A stretch of 64,000 bases of DNA, taken from NCBI GenBank assembly GCA_016800925.1, contig JABCPU010000356.1:1-64000 (forward strand), read 5' to 3'. The notes below the pieces were generated by a model. That model was not told the origin of the DNA. It did not search any database and saw nothing but the letters and a program-made list of their open reading frames with translations. This DNA is from Suillus spraguei (Eukaryota; Basidiomycota; Agaricomycetes; Boletales; Suillaceae). How positions within the stretch are numbered: the first letter of the stretch is position 1; every line of letters starts with the position of its first letter. The translations under genes and the position numbers were made by a program. Positions 11,121-20,522 of the stretch are shown piece after piece.

Positions 11121-12012
11121 ACTGCATGTTTTGATGTTGTCGCACAGTGTTTGGTGTTTTTACGACCTGCAACGTTTTGCGAGCGTTGACTGACATCAAT
11201 ATCTTCACCAACAAGACTGGAAATTTGATCGCAACGTTCATAACCTCGACACTTGCAACCAATTTGCTCAGCTCAGGTAAGCACACTTCTGTGTAAGCGC
11301 GATATTGAGGAGGCGCTCTTGCGGATAAGCTCAGATGGAGGTGAATCAGTTGCCCGCACAAGAACAATTTTTGTTACTCATGCGGTTCATTATTCAGATC
11401 CATTTTTTCGTTCCTCTGTATCTCCAGTTCAGCGTGTTTTATTGTTATGGTCACATCAGTTGCAATATTGAGCGTGATTCTCTCTGACATGGCCCGGGTG
11501 TCAGGTTCTTCTCGCAGACCTTGCGTTACCGTAGCATCGTCGTAAATGGTAGTGTCTTTCCGCCTATCCAGTATCGTCCTCTATTACCCTTGATGGGGCG
11601 TGGCCATAGGATTCTGAGGTGTCAATCTCATAACCCTTTCCGTCTGTTCGCATGCGTCGATGTCTTGAACCTCCTCGTTTTCAATGGCATTCAATACACG
11701 GTGTTCACCGCCATCCTAGCGACTATATCTTCATTATTCGAAGAAAACTAAGTATATAATGGGCTACTACTGAGTATGATATTACTTTCCAGCAACCCAT
11801 GTTCCTAGCCATATCCTTGTTGACACAGGCTCTCCTGGCAGTGTCAATCACGATATCGCCAGTAAAGGTGGAGAACCCGGCCAGTAGATAAGTACATGAG
11901 TCATACTGCATTTCTCCCATGTCTACAGGCGTGTAGACAGCGCCCTGGCCGGCTTGTTACTAAGGGAACTGAAGCTGGCCGGCATGTCAGTGCATCCGGC
12001 AGATCATGTTTC
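11121..12012. other. Intergenic with possible gene debris
   Basis: Apart from a possible aspartic-protease scrap at 11786-11886, I recognise nothing here. Short frames around 11170-11300 and 11521-11751 look like decayed coding sequence but could not be assigned. Confidence 0.45.
11786..11886 (+). pseudogene. Possible aspartic-protease (A1) N-lobe scrap
   Basis: The frame THVPSHILVDTGSPGSVN contains the LVDTGS signature of the first catalytic aspartate of A1 pepsin-like proteases, but the context stops at a TAG and nothing else of the family is visible. The minus-strand frame is also open, so this call is weak. Confidence 0.25.
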
Positions 12013-12354
12013 CCTCTGAGGCAGAACTCTTAACATGAACAGTTTTGAGGGGGGGCTGGGCGCACTGGCCCCTGAGCAGCCCAAGGAAAGCAATCGCGTT
12101 AACAAAGAAAATGTAGTTAGCTGATGTCTGGCGCATCGAGCTCTATATAGAGCATTATCTATCCAGGCATAGCAGCATGGATTTCCCTTTCTTTATGCGG
12201 GTGCACTCAGCCTCGCAAGGAATTGGCATCCTTTCTTTCCAGGTACACTGATGCCCATCGCATTAAGCTCTGTATAGAGCATTATCTATCCAACATGCGC
12301 CAAGCATCACGCCTGCACTCAAAACCGCTCGCATCAAGAGTTCTGCCTCAGAGG
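12013..12354. mobile_element. MITE-like element with inverted ends
   Basis: cctctgaggcagaactctt at 12013-12031 is matched in reverse complement at 12336-12354. The similarity continues inward after a short mismatch to gttttgag / ctcaaaac. The 342-bp interior carries two copies of a palindromic word (gctctatatagagc near 12138, gctctgtatagagc near 12272) each followed by attatctatcca. No coding content. Size and ends suggest a non-autonomous DNA transposon. Confidence 0.6.
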
Positions 12355-12380
12355 TAAATCACTTGGTCTTAGAGTGCTGA

Positions 12381-12624
12381 GGATCCCTGGTCAATTAAGA
12401 ATCCCCCAGGATGATAGACTCTTCGGCTCATGGAAGGTTTGGTCAATGGCATTCCACAAACCATTTCTCTGTTGCTGTAAGTGGAGCATTGATGAAGTGG
12501 TTAATTGTTTGATCACTGGCTCCACTTACAGCAACTGAGAAATGGTTTGTGGAATGGCATCAACCAAACCTTCCATGAGCCAAAGAGTCTATCATCCTGG
12601 GGGATTCTTAATTACTCAGGGGTC
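12381..12624. repeat. Foldback element, copy A
   Basis: Left arm 12381-12486 (through aattaagaatcccccagg and gttgctgtaagtggag) and right arm 12520-12624 (ctccacttacagcaac through cctgggggattcttaatt) are reverse complements with few mismatches. The centre is a ~33-bp piece (gcattgatgaagtgg...ttgatcactgg) that also occurs elsewhere in the cluster. Confidence 0.88.
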
Positions 12625-13766
12625 AGTGATCAAACAATTAACCATTTCATCAATACATTCTCAGCTCAGTGGACCTAGCGCCAATATGATTGTCACATCA
12701 CCATCAATGGCTAAATTCTCTTCGAAGAACCCCCAAGATTGATTCTCTGCTTATGGCAACCCCTGAGCTCTCGCCATCAATGGTAAAGTTCTCTTCGAAG
12801 AATTCCCAAGATTGCCTGGCACTAATCAGCACTGGGATCAATAATTCCATCACAGCTGACCAGCACTCTGTAAATAACACAGTGGTCAACAATCAAACAA
12901 TCAACCACTTCATCCATGCTCCATTTACAGCAACCAAGAAATGGTTTGTGGAACGCCATAGACCAAACCTTCCATGAGCCAAAGAGTCTATCATCCTTGT
13001 AAGGTTTTCGGAGAGTTCGATAGGGAATTGTGAGCAAGATGGTAGAGGTATAAGATGTAAGATGAGTGATAACGGATAAGAATGGATCTGTTGTTGGCAA
13101 GGTGTACAGGACTAGGCTTTTTTTGAGGCAGGTGATGGAACAGGAGTCTCAAGGGCTTTTCTCTAAGGTGCTTTTGAGCGGGAGTCTTCTAGGGTAGAAT
13201 TTGCTGTAAATACCAGAGTGTACATGAGCTAGATATACGGAGAATGATAAGGTTGCGTCGTGGATACGCCACAGAGAATAAAAAGGGCGTGAAGATCGAG
13301 TGAGCATTTTTGACAGTGGCGAGGAAAATAGTGAGTCAGTAACGATGGAAAGGAACTGAATGTAGACAGAGATAACGAGTTTTATGGTAATAGGGACGGA
13401 AAACATGTGGGTTGAAGACGGCAGTGAAGTAAGGAAAGAAAAGAAGAAGGTTTGTATCCGCGTGACTTTCGGATGCGATGTGTGACACTGATCACATCCT
13501 TAGGTCACGTGGACACTCTCGAACGCATTGGGCATTTTCAAGGTTTGATCTGAAGCCTTGGTCTGGGCGTAGAGGATACGCAATCCTTACATCCTAGGGG
13601 ATTCTTAAGTAACCAGGGGTCCTCACTGCTCTGTAAGTAACCGTTTTATCAATAGATTACTCTGGCTGTAAAAACTTGGTGGGGGGACGATGTGACAATC
13701 ATATTGGCGCTAGGTCCACTGAGCTGAGTAATGTATTGATGAAACAGTTAATTGTTTGATCACTGA
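12623..13766. repeat. Long inverted repeat enclosing ~1 kb
   Basis: 12623-12703 (from gtcagtgatcaaacaattaa to tatgattgtcacatc) recurs in reverse complement at 13686-13766 (gatgtgacaatcatattgg to tttgatcactgac) with very few differences. Outward from each arm follows a foldback copy. The enclosed segment is annotated separately. Confidence 0.85.
12704..13685. other. Spacer inside the long inverted repeat
   Basis: It contains a short internal duplication (ttctcttcgaagaa at about 12717 and 12790), a degraded half of the foldback arm at 12895-12995 and a short related piece at about 13588-13622. The remainder, including the AG-rich stretch 13010-13460, shows no gene. Confidence 0.55.
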
Positions 13767-14075
13767 CCCCTGAGTAATTAAGAATCCCTCAGGATGATAG
13801 ACTCTTTGGCTCATGGAAGGTTTGGTCAATGGCATTCCACAAACCATTTCTCAGTTGCTGTAAGTGGAGTCAGTGATCAAACAATTAACCACTTCATCAA
13901 TGCTCCACTTACAGCAACAGAGAAATGGTTTGTGGAATGCCATTGACCAAACCTTCCATGAGCCAAAGAGTCTATATCCTGGGGGATTCTTAATTACTCA
14001 GGGGTCAGTGATCAAACAATTAACCACTTCATCAATGCTCCTGAGTAATTAAGAATCCCCCAGGATGATTGTATC
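13766..14075. repeat. Foldback element, copy B with extra partial copy
   Basis: Same arms as copy A: left 13766-13869 and right about 13900-14004. The segment agtgatcaaacaattaacc with its following bases, plus another left-arm piece (gtaattaagaatcccccagg), is then repeated to 14075. This is a nested or rearranged foldback cluster. Confidence 0.85.
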
Positions 14076-14136
14076 GTTCTTGAAGTCCCTCAGCAGCCAT
14101 GATAGATACCTTTCATTAGTGAAGGGTATCAGAGAC

Positions 14137-14439
14137 TTAGGCAAGGTAGGCTGGTGATTGAATGAGAGAATCTTGATACTCACTCTGTCCAGGAACAATT
14201 TTGGAGGAGCAAAAAGACTGGCCTACCTGGGCAATGTGGTCTTGGGAAGGATCGTACCTTCCAAGTGCTGTGCATTCCCAGGATGGTGTTGTGCCGGAGT
14301 TCTTGGAAATGACCACATCTGCGAAGATCACTGGCTTGCCATCAGGAATGCGGGTCACCCTAGGTCTTGGATTACTGCTCAGAGAATGTAAGCGGGCAGT
14401 GGAATATGAGGAAGACCAAGCTGCCCCTAACACACCCAC
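14137..14439 (-). pseudogene. Unrecognised coding fragment
   Basis: A 100-codon minus-strand frame with a protein-like segment (VTRIPDGKPVIFADVVISKN, SWECTALGRYDPSQD). I do not recognise the family. No neighbouring exon could be joined with confidence. An overlapping plus-strand frame of 135 codons has low-complexity content and is less protein-like. Confidence 0.3.
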
Positions 14440-14788
14440 CTACAGCATCTACGCACCGGCCGGCACCATACATACATATATCTACTACCATCGGCCGGCG
14501 CCCGGCCGGACACAATCTACGGCAATTTGGAACGTCCGGGGTACTGGTTCTACGTCCAAAGTGACTAAATGGTCTGATTCTCTTGAGGAGGAATTGGGGG
14601 GTGTATGAATGCGCGAGCAGTGTGGAGAATAATGATGGGATGGAAGCTCGATTGCAGAGAGCATCGGGAGAGCTTGGTGGAAAGCATTCTGGGAAGTAAA
14701 GGCCAAAGTTGATAATGTTGCCAGAAGACGATTTGGTGGTTCATTATCTCTCAAATGATGGTTTGATCTAATATGAAGTAATCTACTA
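14440..14788. other. Intergenic, CCGGCCGG-rich patch
   Basis: Several ccggccgg/gccggc palindromic words lie at about 14456-14512. Otherwise nothing is recognised. It lies downstream of the methyltransferase stop and should include its 3' UTR. Confidence 0.5.
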
Positions 14789-15653
14789 CTAGTTTGCCTC
14801 TTGAGCAACAATTTCCTTGGTCCCAGAAGCTACAAAGAGCTGGACAGGGTGTCCATGTTTCTTTGCCTTGCAAGCTGTCATAAACGAAAAGTTAATTAGT
14901 CCAGCACCCTCAAATGCGGCTTTGATATCAACCTCCTCAAACCCACCATTGTGTGCGACAATATTGTGCTCTCCGGTGGGAAACAATGCATGTGCAGATT
15001 CTGCAGAAGATGGTTTCATTAAATCTGCGACCAAGAGCGAGCCCCCTGGTTTCAGGTATGATGCAAGAGCCTTCGTGACATCTTCGATAGAAGGGAAATG
15101 GTGCACACTAGTGGTTGTCAAGGTGAGAATTTGACGTTGAACATTGCAAGTGGAGACGTACCACAACCACATCAAACTTCATTCCATCCAGCTGATTTGG
15201 GGCAATGGTCAGGTCACAGCACACAGCCCTCATCTCCTCGGATGGTATACCCTGATTGAAGACACTTTGATTGTACTGGTCAACCATGCTCTGGCTGATG
15301 TCCACGCCTACGATGCATTTGGCATGTACAGAGAGTTTTTTTGATATTGAACCTGGAGTACGACGGACAAATTCACAGCTGCATTACAAAACTCTTGACA
15401 TACATGACTAACCTGTGCCACAGGCATAGTCTAGAACCAATGTTGAGTCCTCCTCAAATGGATAAGCGTTGATCATAGCTGCTCCAAGTCGCCGAGCTAG
15501 CTCATGTGCGTCGGGATGATCATTGTACAGATGAGCATGCTCGTCGAAATAATGCTTGTTAAGTTCTTTGAAACTGTGTTGATCTTCGTGGACTTGGGGA
15601 GAGCCGTGAGGATGGCTATGAGGGCAGCTATGAGGGCAGTGGCACTCAGCCAT
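14789..15653 (-). CDS. Class I SAM-dependent methyltransferase (possible frame defect)
   Basis: Minus-strand exons 15653-15413, 15352-15162 and 15107-14789. The start MAECHCPHSCPHSHPHG is a His/Cys-rich leader typical of this fungal group. Motif I is VLDYACGTG, which runs across the first intron into SISKKLSVHAKCIVGVDIS (the acidic-loop D follows). The motif II region is FDVVV. The third exon has YLKPGGSLLVADL and ends QLFVASGTKEIVAQEAN. About 250 residues; the substrate is unknown. Odd point: the second intron (GT at 15161, AG at 15108) leaves the third exon one base out of phase, because TGTGCACCATTT would need an extra base or two to give the expected C-x-x-HHF sequence. Either a small deletion has damaged the gene or the consensus has an error. 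Confidence 0.75.
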
Positions 15654-15728
15654 CGTGGAACACTTCAGCAAGTTATGTTTGGTATAGGTGTCCGGCAGTT
15701 GAGCTTCCACCCTCAGCACATCCTATAG

Positions 15729-16045
15729 TACCCATGCAACAGAAATACAGCCAAAAGAATAGCAGGTATGACACATTTGCGGAGTCCTAGTCATGGCGAG
15801 TACAGAGAGTGATAACGCAAGATGAGTCGAGGTGTAGGCATATAACTGGAGAAAGGGTTTCAGGAGGTGTAGGCATGAAACAGAAAAGAAAGGGTGACTG
15901 CTAAATTAATACTACTGAGTGCGTGCATAACTCGAATCAGGTGAGTCCCAGAATGTTGTGAGAAGTGGAGAAACAGGTGAATCAACAACACTTTGGTAGC
16001 CTAATGCGAAATCAAAGATGTTCATACACCATAGGCATTGTTCTT
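15729..16045. other. Intergenic
   Basis: No gene seen. It carries the upstream region of the methyltransferase gene. Confidence 0.4.
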
Positions 16046-16204
16046 TCAGCCTGAGGCATCGATGATCATGCGAAGTGTCTCCATTTCGCGATGGAGGAGG
16101 TTGATTACACCCTCCATGCTACTTATCTTTCCCTTCAGGCTGCTCAACTTCACGGTTGTAAAAGTGACTGAGATCGGAAGCCGGGGCACTGACACATAGT
16201 TCAT
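16046..16204 (-). CDS. Possible small coiled-coil protein (52 aa)
   Basis: A short complete minus-strand frame whose second half is heptad-like (KLSSLKGKISSMEGVINLL, then REMETLRMII). A TATA-like tttataaa lies about ten bases upstream of the ATG. I do not recognise the family. It may be a real small subunit-type protein, an exon of something larger, or chance. Confidence 0.3.
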   Translation of the reverse strand: MNYVSVPRLPISVTFTTVKLSSLKGKISSMEGVINLLHREMETLRMIIDASG

Positions 16205-16396
16205 GACTTTGGATTTATAAAGGAAAACTATAGGAGTGAGTGGAAAAGTGCGAGGTACAACAAACTCGACATCATTGCAGGGAGAAAAGCGAATGCAGGA
16301 AGCAAAGTTCTAGCATGTTCCCTCAGCTGGACATCATACATTACCCAGCACTTGGTCATGACCTCGAGTCACAACTGCATAGTATAATTACGGCAA

Positions 16397-16772
16397 CTAG
16401 ATGTTGAATCCGAGCCCTCGCATGCATTCAACATGCTTCTGGAGTAGCTCAGCACATTTGCCTTCTTCGCTGCCGTTCTGAAGAAAATAAGCATCACGAG
16501 CAGATTTCGTTTCTGGGCAGGCGCAACATCTGTTCACGCGGAAGTAGCCCAAGTCAACCGGTATAGCAAACACAGATGTCTACACTCACGATTTAAGACC
16601 TTGCGGGTTAAGAGGGTTCATCTTGGGGTTTGTGGGATCACATTTTTCTTTCAGAGCAGGTGCGGGTGCGGGTGTCGATGTCGGTGACCACCAAGATAAA
16701 ATCTGAACAAAACAGACACAAAGAGGTCAAACAGCAAAGAAGGGAAGCAAACATACTTACATTTTGGAACAT
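16397..16772 (-). CDS. COX17: Cytochrome c oxidase copper chaperone COX17
   Basis: Three short exons, 16772-16761, 16702-16590 and 16529-16397, join in frame with canonical GT-AG introns to an 85-residue protein too broken up for a simple frame scan. The core [14 protein letters not shown] followed by [19 protein letters not shown] is diagnostic of COX17, the intermembrane-space protein that passes Cu(I) to SCO1 and COX11 for cytochrome oxidase. The copper-binding CC pair (residues 43-44) is present. The second CX9C is intact (C67, C77), but in the first CX9C the second cysteine is tyrosine (C46 then Y56, codon TAT where TGT is expected), which would remove one structural disulfide. The N-terminus ([17 protein letters not shown]) is longer than in the human protein, as in other basidiomycetes. 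Confidence 0.87.
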
Positions 16773-17001
16773 ACTTATATGTCAGAGCTGCTGAGGTAGC
16801 CTGTTTAACTGGAGGAATTTAGCTAATGCAGGTTCGCGATCACGTAATTTCTCGACCCTAAGTCTCGGTTACTTCCGGACCCTACTACAGACTGTCAGTG
16901 TCATGTCGTTCGATAAATCGTTTATGCGTATATTAGCTGAGCTGGCAGTGATAAAACCCTTGTCTAGGATTTTCCAATTTACCTGACAGCTATCCTGAAG
17001 C

Positions 17002-20000
17002 ATGTCACTACTATCTATGGTACGGAATCATGGGCTGTATCATCTCTCCTGCATCGTCCTTGTCCTATTAACCCTTTCAGCTAGCGTCATTGGGCAAACA
17101 TGTATGAACTACGGTGAAACTTCTCCATCTAATGCTTGGAGCTGTATTTGTCCTCCCGGATTTGGAGGTGCTACTTGTGCACAACCAGGATGCGGTGGCA
17201 CTATATTTGACGGTTCGAGCCGCTCTTTAGCTCAACCATCTGCGTCATCGTCTGGCTTTGCGAACTTGACCACATCCGATTGCACCTGCGAAAGCGGATG
17301 GGGAGGAGTAGGCTGTAATGTTTGCACTACTTCTTCAGCATGCCAGGTCGCGTATGTCGCAGTCAATGGCAATGCAACCTTGGGGCTCGACGGTGGTCTA
17401 TTTGGTCTGAACGATACTCTGGTTTGTAATACTGCCCCTACTGTATGGGCAGCTGGCGAACTTAGTTGTCAAGTTAATGTCAGTTCAACATCGTTGAATT
17501 CAAGTGTTTAGTGTCCCGAGTTGACTTATTTTTTAATCTAGAATCCCACATTAGAGGCACTGTATCCTCTTGGATCTACTCTGAACATCCTCCGAACTTT
17601 GAACAGCTCTTTATCACCATTGCATAATACCAGTGGAATGCTATTGTCGCCTTCCACCAGCTCCTCCATCTATGCTCAACTTATGTATGCTGGCGTCGAG
17701 CAGTTCTTTTGTACTGCTTCGCCTTGTACTCAGACATCATCCAACTCCATCACCAGTTCGGGCGATACTACCTCGAGCACCTGGACATGTCAGAATCTTT
17801 CATGTAGCTGTATCCAAAATGCCACATTCTGCGGTGGTGTCCCGGTCTCAAACCTCACAAGTACCATTGACGGACTCACTGGAACATTGACAGTTGCGTG
17901 CGATAGCACCAATACCTGTTATTTTCAACAGGATGTCATTAATTCAGTATTCGGAAGTCAGGGCTTATCTATGGAAGGCTGCGTCTTTGGTGAATGTGTC
18001 TCTCAAGCCGTTATCGACACAACAAACACTACTTCTTCCGCTGCAGCTGCGTCGGGTGGAACTGAACTCAGCGGGGGAGTTATTGCAGGACTCGCTGTTG
18101 TCGGGGTAATAATTGTGTTTGGGTTAGTGGTCGTTGCGTGGGGTTGGTATATCCAACGAGCGGCGAGGAAGTTACCTTTCAATGGAGGCCAAAGCGGCGG
18201 AGTAAGCGTTCGATGGTCCGACATTTCATATATTGTGCAATCGCCCAAAAATTCACCGTCCTCTCTGATTGCCAAATCTACCATCCGGGGGGAAAAAACC
18301 ATACTCGATAGCATCAGTGGCAGTATTGAATCAGGTCAGCTGATGGCAATCCTTGGTCCTAGCGGAGCAGGCAAGACTACTCTTGTTGAACTCATCGCTG
18401 GGAAGACAAAATCGGGTCAATATACAGGATCTATCACGTTCCCTCCCTATGCCTCTGGACATCATCCCAGGGTAGCTTTCATTCCGCAGAGTGACATACT
18501 TCCTTCAATGTTGACGGTCCGCGAAGCCCTTAAATTCGCCGCATGCCTTCGCCTCCCAGAAGCTCTTCCCGCATCCTCGAAGGCAGCGCTGGTCTCCACT
18601 GTCATTTCTAAACTAGGTTTAGATGGTATCGCCGAAACTAGAATTGGCGCTACGGATGGGACCAGTAGGGGTATCAGTGGCGGAGAAGCTCGTCGCGTTA
18701 GCATCGGGCTCGAACTTGTTAGTTGCCCGGATGTGCTGGTTTGTGATGAACCTACCAGCGGATTGGACTCAGTCAGCGCCTTCAGGGTTGTCAATGTACT
18801 AAAGGAACTCGCACGTGAAGGTGGAGTTGCCATAAGTCATCCAGGTTCACATGGACATCGAAAGGGTGTGGCGGTGATCTGTAGCGTGCATCAGCCGAGT
18901 TCGCGGCTTTACCACACCTTCGACTCCGTTCACCTCCTTTCCAATGGGCGCGCACTGTACTCGGGGCCAGGCGGATTAGCACCAGCAAGATACTTCATGC
19001 GCATGCGAGAAGAGGGTGGAGCCGGGGCTGATGTTCTGCCTTATGAAGAAGGTTACAACGTCGCAGATTACCTACTTGACATTGCAAGCCAGTCTCCTGG
19101 TATCCCCGGCATGCCACAGGGCAACAATGCGGTTGGCGAAGTAGGGATAAGTGTCAGCAGCGATGAGAGGGTCCATGGAGGGAAAGACGTCGAAGCGCTC
19201 TCTACGCAAAATTTGGCACCGGGCATGTATATGGCAACTTTCCTCACGCAGTTGCAAGTACTTTGCGGACGCGAATGGAAAGTTTTAAGAAGGTGCACAC
19301 GCTTTTACTTATTCATCTCTATGACCTCTAATCCAGTTGACTTTGGCAGAGACAAGACCTTATTTTTCACGCACGTGTGTGTCGCTTGTGTGCTCGGCGT
19401 ATTTTGTGGTATGTGTAAATGATTATGTTGTTGATTGCGTCAAACGTCATTGTAGGTGGTCTCTACTATCAAACTGGTTCAACTATCGCCGGATTCCAGG
19501 CCAGAGTTGGATGCCTTTTCTTCATGGTAAGAAATTATGATTTGATTGTGCAGGCTCGACATAAAACCACTTTTCAGGGGTCCCTCATTGCGTTCTCATC
19601 CCTCAGCGCACTCTATAATATCGTTGAAATACGACCCCTCTTCCTTCGTGAGAGGTCCAACTGGTATTACAGGTTTGTCCATTTCTTCCCGATAGAGATT
19701 CTTTCCTCAGATGCCTTTAGCCCAACAGCTTGGCTTCTTTCACGCCTGATATTCGACGTGATACCCCTTCGCATTATACCCACCATCGCTGTGTGCACCA
19801 TGCAAGTTGCTTTACTTCCATTATCCATACTTGTGGACTGATCTAGGATTTCAGCACATACTGGATGGCTGGGCTTGCACATGACGCAGTTCATTTCTTC
19901 AAGTTTATATTCGTCATCGTCCTGTACACGCTAGTCATGACACTCTTTGTATGTTTTTTTTCTACTATCACGCCCTACTTCCTCTGATTACTGGTTTGCT

Positions 20001-20498
20001 ACGCAGAACTTCCTTTTAGGAACGCTATTCCGCAATGGCGGGATTGCGATCCTGATTTCCGCTCTTTCTGCCCTCTACCAGATGACCTATGCCGGTTTCT
20101 TTGTCCACCTCGCTTCAATACCGCCTGTCTTGCGTTGGCTGCAATGGCTTTGCCCGCTCAATGTGCGTGTATTTGACATTTCACGTTTTATAAGTATTTA
20201 TTGAATCCACCAGTATACCCTTGAAGCCATTTCGGTAAACGAAGTAGGTTCAGGACTGATGATCAGCGATACCTTGCAAGGCGTACCCGTCAATGTATCG
20301 GCCACCCTCATCATGCAGCTGGTGTGTATTATATCTGTATCTTTCCCTTCGCATCACTGATTGATCACTGCACACAAGCTGTTTGGTTTTGGCTTGAACA
20401 ATTATTATAGAGATATTCTTGTACTCTTTGCCTTTATTGCTGGGCTCGGCGTTGTTGTTATCGCTGTCGTCTGGTTGAAGGTGCGGGAGAGACGGTGA
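17002..20498 (+). CDS. ABCG-type ABC transporter with Cys-rich N-terminal domain
   Basis: Nine exons (17002-17478, 17542-19408, 19456-19526, 19578-19672, 19721-19801, 19855-19948, 20007-20162, 20214-20321, 20379-20498) join in frame to 1,022 residues. A signal peptide and an EGF-like Cys-rich lumenal domain (CICPPGFGGATC, CTCESGWGGVGCNVC) with many N-glycosylation sites come first. A membrane helix follows at about residues 340-365 (GVIAGLAVVGVIIVFGLVVV), then an ATPase domain with GPSGAGKTTL (Walker A), ISGGEARRVSIG (signature) and VLVCDEPTSGLD (Walker B), then a six-helix ABC2 membrane domain ending WLKVRERR. The layout is that of yeast ADP1-type half-size ABCG proteins; substrate unknown. 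The fifth intron (19802-19854) begins GCAAGT, a GC-AG intron. The exon 1 donor could also be six bases earlier, still in frame. The gene appears intact. Confidence 0.93.
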
Positions 20499-20522
20499 TG
20501 GTCGCCTTTATGGACAAGTTGC

